Shown piece by piece: positions 53,795 through 64,000 of a DNA stretch of 64,000 bases. Under the pieces are notes generated by a model. The model was not told where the DNA came from, made no database searches, and saw only the letters and a list, made by a program, of their open reading frames with translations. Source of the DNA: Plasmodium malariae (Eukaryota; Apicomplexa; Aconoidasida; Haemosporida; Plasmodiidae); contig NC_041783.1 in the NCBI RefSeq assembly GCF_900090045.1, positions 1,137,501 to 1,201,500 on the forward strand, in the 5' to 3' direction. Position numbers and translations under genes: made by a program. Numbering within the stretch: position 1 is the stretch's first letter; each line of letters opens with the position of its first letter.

Positions 53795-54563
53795 CATTAA
53801 ACAGTAAAGTGTAAAACAATATAGTATGAAACTAAACAGGAAAATGTAGTATATATAGAAAAAACTTAAACTCCGAAAAAAGAGGACTTCTGAAGTTTTA
53901 AAATTTAAAAAAATATAAAATATTAATATACTGTTTTCAAGTTTAATTATAAAAATGTTCAAACGGAGTTACTCAGGCTAATTAATTCATTAATAATGTG
54001 TATAATCAATGAAGCAGCAGTAGCAGTATCAGCAGCAGCAAAAATACATTAAAACTGAAAAATAAAAAAAATTATTTCTTTATTTTAAATTATAAGAGTT
54101 ATATGTAAAAGGAAATTGAGAAATAGCTGCACCATATTTTAACTTGTAGTAAAAATATAAACGTATCATGTTCATATTTTCCTTTTAAAATAATAATTTA
54201 TTTTATTTTATTTTTATATCAAGGTACGTATATAATATGTGACATAGTAGTGTAATCAATAAGAAGTCGAACTATGGTTAATTTTTATTTTTTAGGATGG
54301 AAGAAAAAAGAAAAAGTGGAAAAAAATGTGTAAATATTTAAGTTTTTATAAATATATATTATGATTAATTATTAATAATTAATAATAATTTAGAGGGGAA
54401 TAACGGCATGGTGCAGGCGTTTTATTACGTCCTTTTTATTTTTTTTTCATATTTATATGAACTGTTCATAATTTATTTGGATACATTCCATTTATCTGGC
54501 CTCCTTCTTCCTTCTGTCTCTCCCCTAACAATTTACTTTGCCTATCATAACTTACCTTGCCGA
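53449..54563. other. Intergenic between the small membrane protein and kelch gene
   Basis: AT-rich. It contains the 15-bp array described separately, a poly-A of about 27 nt (53766-53793) and TTATTTTA stutters. No gene supported. Confidence 0.6.
53677..53765. repeat. 15-bp minisatellite AATAAAACAAATGCA
   Basis: About six copies followed by a poly-A run. Confidence 0.92.
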
Positions 54564-57423
54564 TCATAATTTACCTTGCTGTTCATAATTTATTTCGCTA
54601 CTTTCCGCACACGAAGGTGAAAAATTAACATTTTGATCCTTTAAAATATTCTCACAACTATCCTCATTGGACAAATCTTCTTTTTTTTGAAAGGAATAAT
54701 CAAGTGATCCTTTGCTTAATTGTTCAACTCTGTTTACTAAAGAGTCGAAATGCTTACTATTATGCTCCATCTTTTCCGATAAGTAAGAATAATTGTTTTT
54801 ACTTAACTCATTTGAAATTTTTATTTTTTCATTTATATCGCAAGTTAATTGTATATACCGAACAAGGGTGAAGCTAATATCACTTAAAGAATTTTTTATT
54901 TCTTTTATTTCCTTACTGTATATGGGACTTAATGTTCGTCTTGGGTAATTTTCCAAATGTAGCATTCTTTCCCCCATTTCTTCAAGTTTATCTCTGAGTA
55001 TTCTTCAGCAAAAAAAAGAAAAGAAAAAAAAAAAAAAAGGTATACAAAACATGCAAATGTATATACAAATATACGTAATACATGCACATATACAAACATA
55101 TATATATATATATATATAAGCCCTCATTAATGGTTAAATTTGGCACTTGTTTTTTTTTTTTTTTTTTATACTTAAAGTAGGGAGATGATAGTAATGGAAT
55201 AAATTTATATATTTTGCTACAAGCTTCATTATTTCTTAAACCCCCGAAAACGAAAAAGTACCCACTATTATCTACTTGAATTATATTTCCATAGAAATGA
55301 TGGGTTACTAGGGGCATTCCGTACACATTTAAGCTTGCCCAGGTGTTTAAATTTATGTCATATGCGTGTATATCTAAAAGAACGGGGGTGAGAGAAATGC
55401 ACATATGAACACATATATATATGTGGGCATATACATACATATGCATACATGTATGCGGATACAGAAACATATGTACAAATATAAATAACGCAGCAAATGG
55501 TAAAATTTAAAATTAATTTGCCGTTCCATGTACCTAAAAGTTCCGTCTTGGAGTACCAGGAAAAGTTGTATCCACCAAAAAGGACGAACCATCTATCATT
55601 TAATACTGTTGAACTATGACTGCAGAAAAAAAAAAAAAAAAGAAAAAAAAAGAGATGAGATGAGAAAAGATAAGAAATGATGAGTATATATAAGAAGAGA
55701 AAATATTATACGATGACGTTTCTTAAACATAATAGATTTGAAAAAAATTAAAGAATATATTATGTTTATATACCCATAACGCTCTACAGGTATTTTTCCA
55801 TATGAGTTTTCTATTTTGCTCCACTTTCCGTTATTTAATGAATAAGACCAAAAAAGATCTTCTACACATTTATTTTGATTATTTAATCCCCCAAAAATAT
55901 AAGCCTTTACATCATTTCCTTGGTTAGATATACACACAGCACATGAGTGAAAAAAACGACCACTGGGTTTATAAATACCCTTGTTATAATATTCATCTTT
56001 ACTCAAAATTTTTACCCATTTTTTTTCTTCTTCAAAATAACTCCACATATTACTGTTTAAGTGCAAATTCCCCATATTTCCTGCAAATATTTATGAACAC
56101 ATTTTTTTGCAAAAAAAAAGAAAAGAAACAAAACATATGCATACATAGATACATATAGGAATATACACACCCATACATGTAGGAATATACACACCCATGC
56201 ATGTAGAAATATACACACCCATACATGTAGAAATATACACACCCATACATGTAGGAATATACACACCCATACATGTAGAAATATACACACCCATACATGT
56301 AGGAATATACACGCACACATATATATACCCACATGGGGAAACACTTCTTAGCAAGCTATAGTACCTCCATGAATAAAGATAATGTTCTTGTACATGAAAG
56401 AAACATGACCAAAAATGGGTGGTGGTGAAAAATTAAGTTTTATATGCTCCCAAGAATCATTACTTAAACGAAATATATAAGTATCATTAGTAATGTATTT
56501 CCCTCTTTTTCCCCCAAAAAGAAAAAAGCATTCTTCATCATACTCACTCGAGTGAATTACATTTAATGTTGCATAGTATCTGATTTGAGGAGATTTTTTT
56601 TCTTCTACCACTTTGAAAACTTGTGTGTCTTCAGATAAAAAAGGTAAATATATACATGATACTGTACACATGATACTGTACACATGATACTGTACACATG
56701 ATACTATACACATGATACTGTACACATGATACTGTACACATGATACTGTACACATGATACTGTACACATGATACTGTACACATGATACTGTACACATGAT
56801 ACTGTACACATGATACTGTACACATGATACTGTACACATGATACTGTACACATGATACTGTACACATGATACTATACACATGATACTGTACACATGATAC
56901 TATACACATTATACTATATGTATTATACATAAATACGTTATACATATATATATATATATGGTACATATACATATGTTCATATACACATAAAAGCGTAAAC
57001 GTGAGCCTATGAACGTACTCAAAGAACTCATTGTTCTCCTTAATTTTGTTTTTTCTTGCATTTTTGCTCATAATTACCTACATTAAACTGTATTGTTTTG
57101 GGGTTGAAATTTTTGATATGTTGATTTCCTCCATAAATGTAAATATTGTTTTTATAAAATATGCATGCATGTCCAAAACGAACGTTAAAAATATTTCCTT
57201 TATGAATTATTTCTGATTTACAATAAAAGGGTAAAACTTCAGAACAAAACGATATGTTCTCTATATTATCATCTGTATATTCATTTAAGGTTATAGATTT
57301 ATTATTTGAAAAAGTCTTTGATATAACTTTAAATAAATTTTCTCCAAATATTATAGTATCATGAGTAAGTTTTCCTATATATGAATCTTCAGTTTTCGTA
57401 TTTAGGAATCGGTTAGCTGGCAT
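54564..57423 (-). CDS. Kelch-repeat/coiled-coil protein, downstream paralogue (6 exons, 547 residues)
   Basis: Exons (minus): 57078-57423, 56365-56628, 55774-56080, 55534-55619, 55172-55373 and 54564-55002. Phases are 1, 1, 2, 1 and 2. There are six kelch motifs with paired Gly: YIYGG, FLFGG, FIHGG, YIFGG, VLFGG and FVFGG, giving a probable six-bladed beta-propeller (residues about 85-400). A coiled-coil tail follows (ILRDKLEEMGERMLHLENYP and on). Kelch propellers bind protein partners; the specific role is unknown. Introns 1 and 2 hold minisatellites that generate large false frames. The gene lies 1.3 kb downstream of a same-strand paralogue with the same exon arrangement. The 3' end is uncertain: a GT at CAAG|GTAAAT could be a donor, but the frame also stops six bases later. 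Confidence 0.85.
56150..56325. repeat. 24-bp minisatellite in kelch intron 2
   Basis: Seven copies of ACACACCCATACATGTAGAAATAT (with GGAATAT variants) within the second intron of the downstream kelch gene. Confidence 0.95.
56657..56910. repeat. 14-bp minisatellite in kelch intron 1
   Basis: About 18 copies of CATGATACTGTACA, nearly perfect with three T-for-G changes. It occupies more than half of the 449-bp first intron. Frames of C-V-Q-Y-H-V-Y-S-I-M are artefacts that fuse with the true second exon. Confidence 0.97.
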
Positions 57424-58738
57424 TTTCTTTTTTTTTTTTTTTTCCTTTGAATTTTATTCAAAATTTACATTTCTCCCCAAAATTTAATTCTACTATGCAA
57501 GTGGGAAAAGAAGGGAAAAGGTGAGCAGCAAAAATAGCAAAATGGGTAAAAGACAAAAAGAAGAGAAGTAGCAAATCGGGGAAGTGGCAAAACAAAAGGA
57601 ATATCAAATTTCTACCAAATTTGAAAAACGCAAAAACGAAAAAACGAAAAAACGAAATTGTTAATACGAAAAAAATTATAAAACAAGTGGGCATGTTAAA
57701 TTTATTTTTAATTTTGCATTTTATACCACAACAATGTAAAAACATGTGCACCATGCAACATAAATTTTTTAAAAACCTACAATGCAATCGTTTCATTTTA
57801 TTTTATTTTATTTTTTAATTATTCAATAATGCTTGCTTTTTATAGAGAACAAAAATAAAAAAATAATAAAAATAAAATAGAAAAAATGTGTAACTTTAAA
57901 GAAATATTATTCTTCTGCAAGCTCGTTTTTCATCTTAAAAAAGAAAATTTTTCTTTAAGTTGACAACTTTAAAAACTTGTTCGTAAGAATTTTTAAAACA
58001 AAAAAAAGAATAAAAAGTAAAAGTAAAGGTGAAGATGAACGTAAACATTAACGTAAATATAAAAGAAAAATTAAAAGTAAAATTAAAAGTAAAAAAGCAA
58101 AATCATCAGGAAAAAGCGAAAATATCAGTTGAACAATTAAAATCATTCGTAAACATTCATAAGTAAAAAAAATAAATAAATAAAAATTAATTAATCAAAG
58201 GGGCATAAGGTATAAAAACAGGAAAAAATAACAACGTATTTTTTTTGTCCACTGTAAATATTGCACATTTGTTTTTCGCTGAAATGGGGGGAAGCAGAAT
58301 AAAATAAATAAATGAAACCCAAAAAAATAAATTAAGTGAAAAAAAAATTAGCTGCACAAGGATTTTCTTTCACAATGTTTATGAATTAAAGATATAGGAA
58401 AAATCAAAATAAACAAAAAAAAAAAAAAAAGGGAAGCACGTTATTGTTTTTTTTCCTTTTTTGTCTTCATATATTCATATATTCATATATTCATTTATTT
58501 CTGCATTTCTGCATTTCTTCATTTCTGCATTTCTGCATTTCTGCATTTCTGCATTTCTTCATTTCTTCATTTCTTCATTTCTTCATTTCTTCATTTATTC
58601 CTTCATTTCTTCATTTCTTCCTTCATTTCTTCATTTATTCCTTCATTTCTTCATTTATTCCTTCATTTTTGCTTTCTTTCAATCAATAAATCAAAGTTAA
58701 TGAACCACGTGGTATGTACATAAAACACAGCTGTTGAC
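57424..58738. other. Intergenic between the two kelch genes
   Basis: AT-rich 5' region of the downstream kelch gene. The C/T-rich repeat at 58475-58680 abuts the end of the upstream kelch gene. Frames at 57458-57796 have no support. Confidence 0.6.
58475..58680. repeat. CATTTCTT/CATTTCTG repeat tract
   Basis: Imperfect array of about 9-10 bp TTCATTTCT/GCATTTCTG units with ATTCCTTCATTTCTTC longer units. Pyrimidine-rich. Frames of F-L-H-F-F-I-S-S are artefacts. Confidence 0.9.
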
Positions 58739-59772
58739 CTATATGCTGTCATGTTTCATTAAAACATTTGTTGACTCCAATTTTCTTATACGCTGCTCTA
58801 ATTTCTCCAAAGCTTCCGAGTTGATATTTTTTGAAAGCAACTTTTCGCATTGCTCATTTAGTTTTTCAAGTGCTGAAAAAATAAGGAACAATATTATAAA
58901 AATAATTTACATTTATTGTCTTATATGCAGTTTTTACTTGGGCAACTTGCGCATACGTACACATATATACACACTTACTAAAGTATATGTATATAAATAT
59001 ATATTTTTACAAACACATAAATACGTGCATACATAAATACATATACACACTACTCTGTTCGGTAAAAGCAAGCAAGCGTGGTGCATAGTACAGCCCATTT
59101 TTTCGTATCATTTATCCTCTTCATTTTGTGTTTTGAAGCGGTACAAGCACCAATTCTTAATGAATATATTTTTAAAACCTTACCATAAAATTTCGATTCG
59201 AATGTTCTCATCATATTGTTTATATTGTTAATTTCTTTTTTTAAATCAGTAATTTGGAGCTCAAATTCTACTAAACTGATATTTTCATTATCATTTGCAT
59301 TATCATTAATGTTATTCATTCGAGAATTTAGTTGTTCAATTTTTCCTGTCAATGTTTTATATGACACATAAGTTACAAGGGGTGACATATTGAACACATC
59401 AGAATATTCGTTTGATTCATCACACCCGCCAAAAACATGCAAAGATTTTTTATACGGTACCAAGCATAAGGACCCGAAATATCCTCTACTGAAATTCTTT
59501 GATGTACTTATGTCAACTTCAAACCATGAGAATGTGTATATATTCAGTGCGTACATATCTTAAGGGTGAGGTAAAAAGGGAGAATGGGAACATATAAAGG
59601 TTATAAAAAAATGGAAGAATTAAAAATTGGAAATATAAATAGAATTAAACTGAAAAAATAACAAAACTATACTAAAAATAAAGAACGGATATTCTATTTC
59701 ATTCAGTTTATATTTCGCAATTTTGTGATATGGATATTTAAATTGAGAGTTTGTAAACAAACCTAATTCTAC

Positions 59773-59804
<32 letters not shown>

Positions 59805-59920
59805 ATTACCAGACAAGGCATAATTTTCAATCCATCCATTTGTAATTCCTCCATATATTATCATCCATTCATTATCAAAGAGCTGTGCAGCATGGCTGTA
59901 AAATAAATAATTAAATAAAC

Positions 59921-59957
<37 letters not shown>

Positions 59958-61327
59958 CACATAATATATATGAACTGTTGCGATATACATATGTGTGGGT
60001 AACTGTTACGGCTTATATGTATATATATATATATATATGTATACATATGTGCAGGAATGTATGCGTGAAAGTATGTGTAATACCCCCATCGTGAACAAGG
60101 TTTGGGACCAGTGGTATTGGTAACTTCTCGCCATCTATTGGTGCTAGTATTAAAAATCCAGGTATCACCTAATGCTCCACTGAAACCTTTTTTATTACCA
60201 CCAAATAAGAAAATTAGTCTTGCATTTCCATATATGGAGAAAATTAAGCTATGTGCACATCTAGCTTCAGGGATTATATCAAGTTGTGAAAGTTCTCTCC
60301 ATACATTACCTGATAAGACCCATAGATCAGATAATAATGAATTGTTTAGGTCTAATCCTCCATGTATATATACAGTATCACTAAAACTACAAGATGCATG
60401 TTTATATCTTGGTACAGGATTTACTTTATTTTGAATATGTTCCCATTTTTTCGCTTGAAAATCAAATTTATATGTTTCATTAACAATTTGATTTTTTTCA
60501 TTTATACCACCAAATATAACAATGCTATTTTTATTATCTTCTGTTATCACATTTCCTGAGTGAAATGCTCTAGGCATTATATCATTTGAATTCAAACGTA
60601 CCTTTTCAAATAAATTAATTCCTGGTACATATCTTATAAAATTATCAACACATTTATTTTGTAACATACCACCATATATACATATATCCCCATTTATTTC
60701 CACTGATATATGACCTTTTGTTCTTTTGAAACATCTTTCATTGTGCATTATTTCAGTTAAATGAAAAACAGGGGGAGAAGGAAATCCTTTGGACACTTCA
60801 TCATTTGGTTTTGAGTTAAAGAAACTTCTTTTTTCATTTTCCGCTTTACCTGTATCCTTTTTTTTTCCATCTTGTGCATTTTCCGCATTTTCAGCGTGCT
60901 GTACATTTTTTTCATTTTGCACATTTTCAATATTTTCTGTGTTTTGAATATTTTGAATATTTTGAGCATTTTGTACATTTTGATCATTTTGTACATTTTG
61001 ATTATTTTGTACATTTTGATCATTTTGTACATTTTGAACATTTTGAGCATTTTGTACATTTTGTGCATTTAGTGAATTGAGTGTAGATGGTGTGATATGT
61101 GTATTTAGTGTGCTTGGTATAATCGATATGTTTGGAGCGCTTTGTGTACTTACTGTGTTTTCTCTCTTTTGTACTACATTTTCTTCTTTTATTTTCCCCC
61201 CTGAAGGAACACTGTTTTCGTTATTTAGTGAGTGTTCCTTTTCAATGATGCCTTTTTCTTCAGGATTTATTTCATATGGGGCGATGCTTTGGTTTTCCAT
61301 TCTGTTATATTTTTGTTGAGTTTGCAA
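58739..61327 (-). CDS. Kelch-repeat/coiled-coil protein, upstream paralogue (4 exons, 612 residues)
   Basis: Exons (minus): 60084-61327, 59810-59895, 59184-59558 and 58739-58872. Phases are 2, 1 and 1. Residues 1-190 are disordered, with hexapeptide repeats of the N-V-Q-N-D/A-Q type (about 86-147). Six kelch motifs follow (CIYGG, VIFGG, YIHGG, FLFGG, IIYGG, HVFGG), a probable six-bladed propeller (about 195-500). The tail is a coiled coil (EFELQITDLKKEINNINNMM and ALEKLNEQCEKLLSKNINSE). The start at 61327 or the Met nine residues later are both possible. The role is unknown; kelch/coiled-coil proteins usually act as scaffold or adaptor. A gene with the same plan follows directly downstream. 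Confidence 0.88.
59770..59804. repeat. Poly-T tract
   Basis: About 26 T residues in the second intron of the upstream kelch gene. Confidence 0.8.
60885..61072 (-). repeat. In-frame 18-bp repeat in the kelch N-terminus
   Basis: About ten imperfect copies of an 18-bp unit (TGTACATTTTGATCATTT on the plus strand) encoding N-V-Q-N-D-Q-type hexapeptides. Confidence 0.9.
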
Positions 61328-62395
61328 CAGTATAAGCTTATTTTATGGGTATAATTACTGATATTTTTCACTGTTATCTTACGTTGTCTCCCTTTATGTT
61401 ATTTCACCTTATTCTATCTTATTTCACCTTATTCTATCTTATTTCACCTTATTCTAACTTATTTCACCTTATTCTAACTTATTTCACCTTATTCTAACTT
61501 ATTTCACCTTATTCTAACTTATTTCACCTTATTCTAACTTATTTCACCTTATTCTATTTTATTTTACCTTATTCTATCTTATTTTACCTTATTTCACCTT
61601 ATTTTACCTTTTTATTTTTTTATTTTTATTTTTTCTTAAATATATAATCGAGTTGTGCTCTAAATGTACAGTTTTACCTTGCCTGTTCATAAAAAGTTCA
61701 GAATTATATCAAAGTTTACTATTTTTAAAAAGTTTTTTATGAACATAAAAAAATTTAATATTTTTATATATATCATGTACAAATTAATTACAAAGCAGTG
61801 TTATATAATACTTTTTTCTAATTTAGCAAATATGTAGCTTTGGTCATTACTAATAAACTAAATTTCGATTCAGCGTATGTTAAAAATGCTTCTTTTTTTT
61901 TTTTTTTTTAATTCTCAATCCATGCGCTATATATATACATATATATACTTATATGTGTGTACGTATATTATATAGAGGGCGCAACTTACGAAATTTGCAT
62001 ATAATATACAATACAGTTTCTTTTCGCGTGAAGTCCTAAATATGTATTTTAGTGGAATTTAAATAAAAAGAAAATAGAAAATTTCAACATATGTGTAATT
62101 TACTTTTCGTGCAATTAAGCAGAAAAGCTGACAAGTTTATAAATTCTACTTAGGATTTTATACATACACACATATGAATTATAATTTACATTTATATGGG
62201 GTAAAGAGTTTATAAAATTTTAAAGATTCTTATGCGGAGGAAAACCGTTCTAATTAGTTACAATTATAAAATAGCAATTTTTTTTTTATTGTTTTTCTTT
62301 TCTTTTTCTAAATATATTATTAAAATGAAGTAAAAAACTTGTTCCATTCGTGTTTTCTAATGGTAAATATTACAAAAATATGTGTATATTCTTTT

Positions 62396-62428
<33 letters not shown>

Positions 62429-62899
62429 GCTTATAAATTTAATGTAATGTTTCTATAAAGATGATATGTATATTTCATAAATGGTAAAAAGTAGTAAATA
62501 AAAAAAAAATATTTGTTAATTAAAGTTTTAGTTGAATTTCTCTTATTATTTTTTATTTTTAAATCATTTAGTTGATAATTTAAGCATTTTAGTTGTTAAG
62601 TTAAACATTTTAGTTGATAAATTAAATATTTTTGTTCATAAATTAATTATTTTAGTTCATATGTGCAATGTTTTCTTTCATTAGATAACAAATGTGTGCT
62701 TGGATTAAGTCATATTTTTTTCAGTAAAAATTTGATATAAAGCCAAACAACAAAAAAGCAAAATAGAACTTTGAGCAGAACATATCTGAATGTGCTCACT
62801 CTAGAATGAAAAATGTTTCTTCTTTTTTTTTTTTTTTTTTCTTTAAAATTTTTGTCAAAACGTAAGGTTATTTATTAGTTAATTTTTCACTTTTGTATT
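61328..62899. other. 5' flank of the upstream kelch gene
   Basis: Holds the 20-bp array described next, then plain AT-rich DNA with poly-T runs (61891-61909, 62400-62426) and an imperfect 27-bp repeat of TTTTAGTTGATAAATTAA type (about 62565-62662). No gene seen. Confidence 0.65.
61385..61610. repeat. 20-bp minisatellite ATTTCACCTTATTCTAACTT
   Basis: About ten copies with TATCTT and TTTACC variants, starting 55 bp before the kelch start codon (upstream side), so probably in its 5' UTR or promoter. Confidence 0.94.
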
Positions 62900-64000
62900 T
62901 TTATACTTATAGATACTCTCAAAATGTTCAGCAATTATATTTACACAATAATTTTTTGTAAAAATCTAATAAACAATTTTCCTAATATGTATTCACATAC
63001 ATTGTTGCACTTTTTTTTTTTTTTTTTTTTTTTTTCTCAAAAAAGTATCTATAAAATTAAAATTTACTTTTTGAAATTAAAACACGAGGAAAAGGGAAAA
63101 AAAAAAAATTAAAAAGAGAAAAACTTCAGATGAGATAAGAAAATAAAAAAGTTGTAACAAAGAAAAAAAAAAAAAAAAAGGGGAATACAACTTTGGAGGA
63201 AGCAAGGGAAGTTCCCTCTTTATACATATTTTTGAAAAGCAGAAATATGGCGCAACTGGATTAATGGCATAAAATATATACACATATGTGTATGCGTATG
63301 TTCATCTGAACATATGTATATATATGTATGTACATTTGTGTATAGGTATATATATGTGCTCTTTGCCCCCCGCTCAAACGAGTATCAACAAAAAGGAAAA
63401 AAAGTATATATAAATTTCTGTAAGAGTTGCTTCCTTTTACAAACTAAAAAACTTAATGCTACTCTTTTAATAAACAACGGAAGGCATAGAAAAATATGCG
63501 CAAAAAAAAAAAAAAAAAAAGCAAATGAAAGCACAGCAAATTAAATTAAAGTAAAAGATTTTAATTCTGTAAAATATGCTCTAATGTTTTTTAAAAAATA
63601 AGCTGCTAATCCTTTTTGTTTGGACACCTTTTCGGAGAATTTCCAATTTTGTAAAAGTTAACAACAGATTTCTGTTTTGTATAAATTTGTAAAGTTTTCT
63701 TATCTGTTGCTTTTGTTAAAGCTTTTTTCCTTTTTCAATATATTTTTTTTTTTATTTTTAAACTAACGATATGGAAACAAAGCTAGATTGGTACGTTATA
63801 TAAATGAACATTCTCATATTAACATCAAGGCTTTATTTTCAGGGGAAAAAAAAAAGAGATTAAAAAAAGAGAAATATTATGCATAAGCCATATTTTATTT
63901 GATTAACAGCTTAGTTAATAAAAAAAAAAAAAAAAAAAAAATGAAAAATTGAGGGATGATAGATAGTATGCTTTTTCTACATAATAATGGAATAGAAAGA
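62900..64000. other. Terminal intergenic stretch
   Basis: Very AT-rich apart from 63180-63275, which is less AT-rich and has an open minus-strand frame (contains INPVAPYFCFSKICIKRELP) and a short GGGAA/TTCCC inverted repeat. It could be a lone exon or a small RNA, or neither. The rest has poly-A/T runs and no gene. Confidence 0.45.

Noticed and set aside
61385..61610. Possible telomere-type repeat
   Set aside because: The unit ATTTCACCTTATTCTAACTT is not the Plasmodium GGGTTYA repeat, and the array is internal.

Overview
This is a nuclear, core-chromosome window from a malaria parasite (Plasmodium). The evidence is strong A+T bias, long homopolymer runs, abundant minisatellites, Asn/Lys/Glu-rich inserts inside conserved proteins, T-rich introns with GTAWGT/TAG borders, and gene content: apicoplast PDH E1-alpha, T7-type mitochondrial RNA polymerase, GrpE, TIM44 and paired kelch proteins. 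From memory, the order PDH E1-alpha, ethanolamine kinase, GrpE, RRS1, RPL35, mtRNAP, TIM44, SmD1, kelch, kelch matches a block of P. falciparum chromosome 11. The long repeat-filled intergenic DNA suggests P. malariae or P. ovale rather than P. falciparum, but I cannot settle the species. No telomeric, subtelomeric (pir/stp1-like), transposon, rRNA, confident tRNA or CRISPR sequence was seen.

Layout. 0.8-2.6 kb: PDH E1-alpha (+). 5.2-6.5 kb: ethanolamine kinase (-). 10.5-11.7 kb: mitochondrial GrpE (-, last exon 31 nt). 13.4-14.9 kb: RRS1-like ribosome-assembly factor (-, 3 exons). 19.2-25.1 kb: a 1964-residue repeat protein (+). 28.1-29.4 kb: ribosomal protein L35 (+, 4 exons, the first only ATG). 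30.5-32.8 kb: a 7-exon protein with an apicoplast-type leader (-). 33.8-35.3 kb: probable ATP synthase subunit b-like protein (+). 37.0-38.5 kb: a 4-exon membrane protein with an N-terminal ubiquitin-like domain (-). 40.8-45.4 kb: mitochondrial RNA polymerase (+). 46.8-48.6 kb: TIM44 (-, 2 exons). 50.4-50.8 kb: SmD1 (-). 52.7-53.4 kb: an 82-residue, 2-exon membrane protein (-). 54.6-61.3 kb: two tandem six-motif kelch/coiled-coil genes (-) that share an exon of identical length and phase.

Several 'intergenic' stretches hold short, non-repetitive, exon-like segments with good splice borders. When joined in phase they give small proteins of 40-102 residues. I list them as low- to moderate-confidence candidates, because phase agreement alone arises by chance about one time in three per junction. 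They are the most likely undescribed content of the window.

Many gene products act in the mitochondrion (GrpE, TIM44, mtRNAP, probable ATP synthase b) or apicoplast (PDH E1-alpha, the 7-exon protein). Each gene is transcribed separately; there are no operons. GrpE and TIM44 are partners in the Hsp70 import motor, mtRNAP transcribes the mitochondrial genome, and RRS1 and RPL35 both concern the 60S ribosome. The remaining DNA is dominated by microsatellites (TA, ACATAT) and minisatellites with 10-24 bp units (often 16 or 20 bp).
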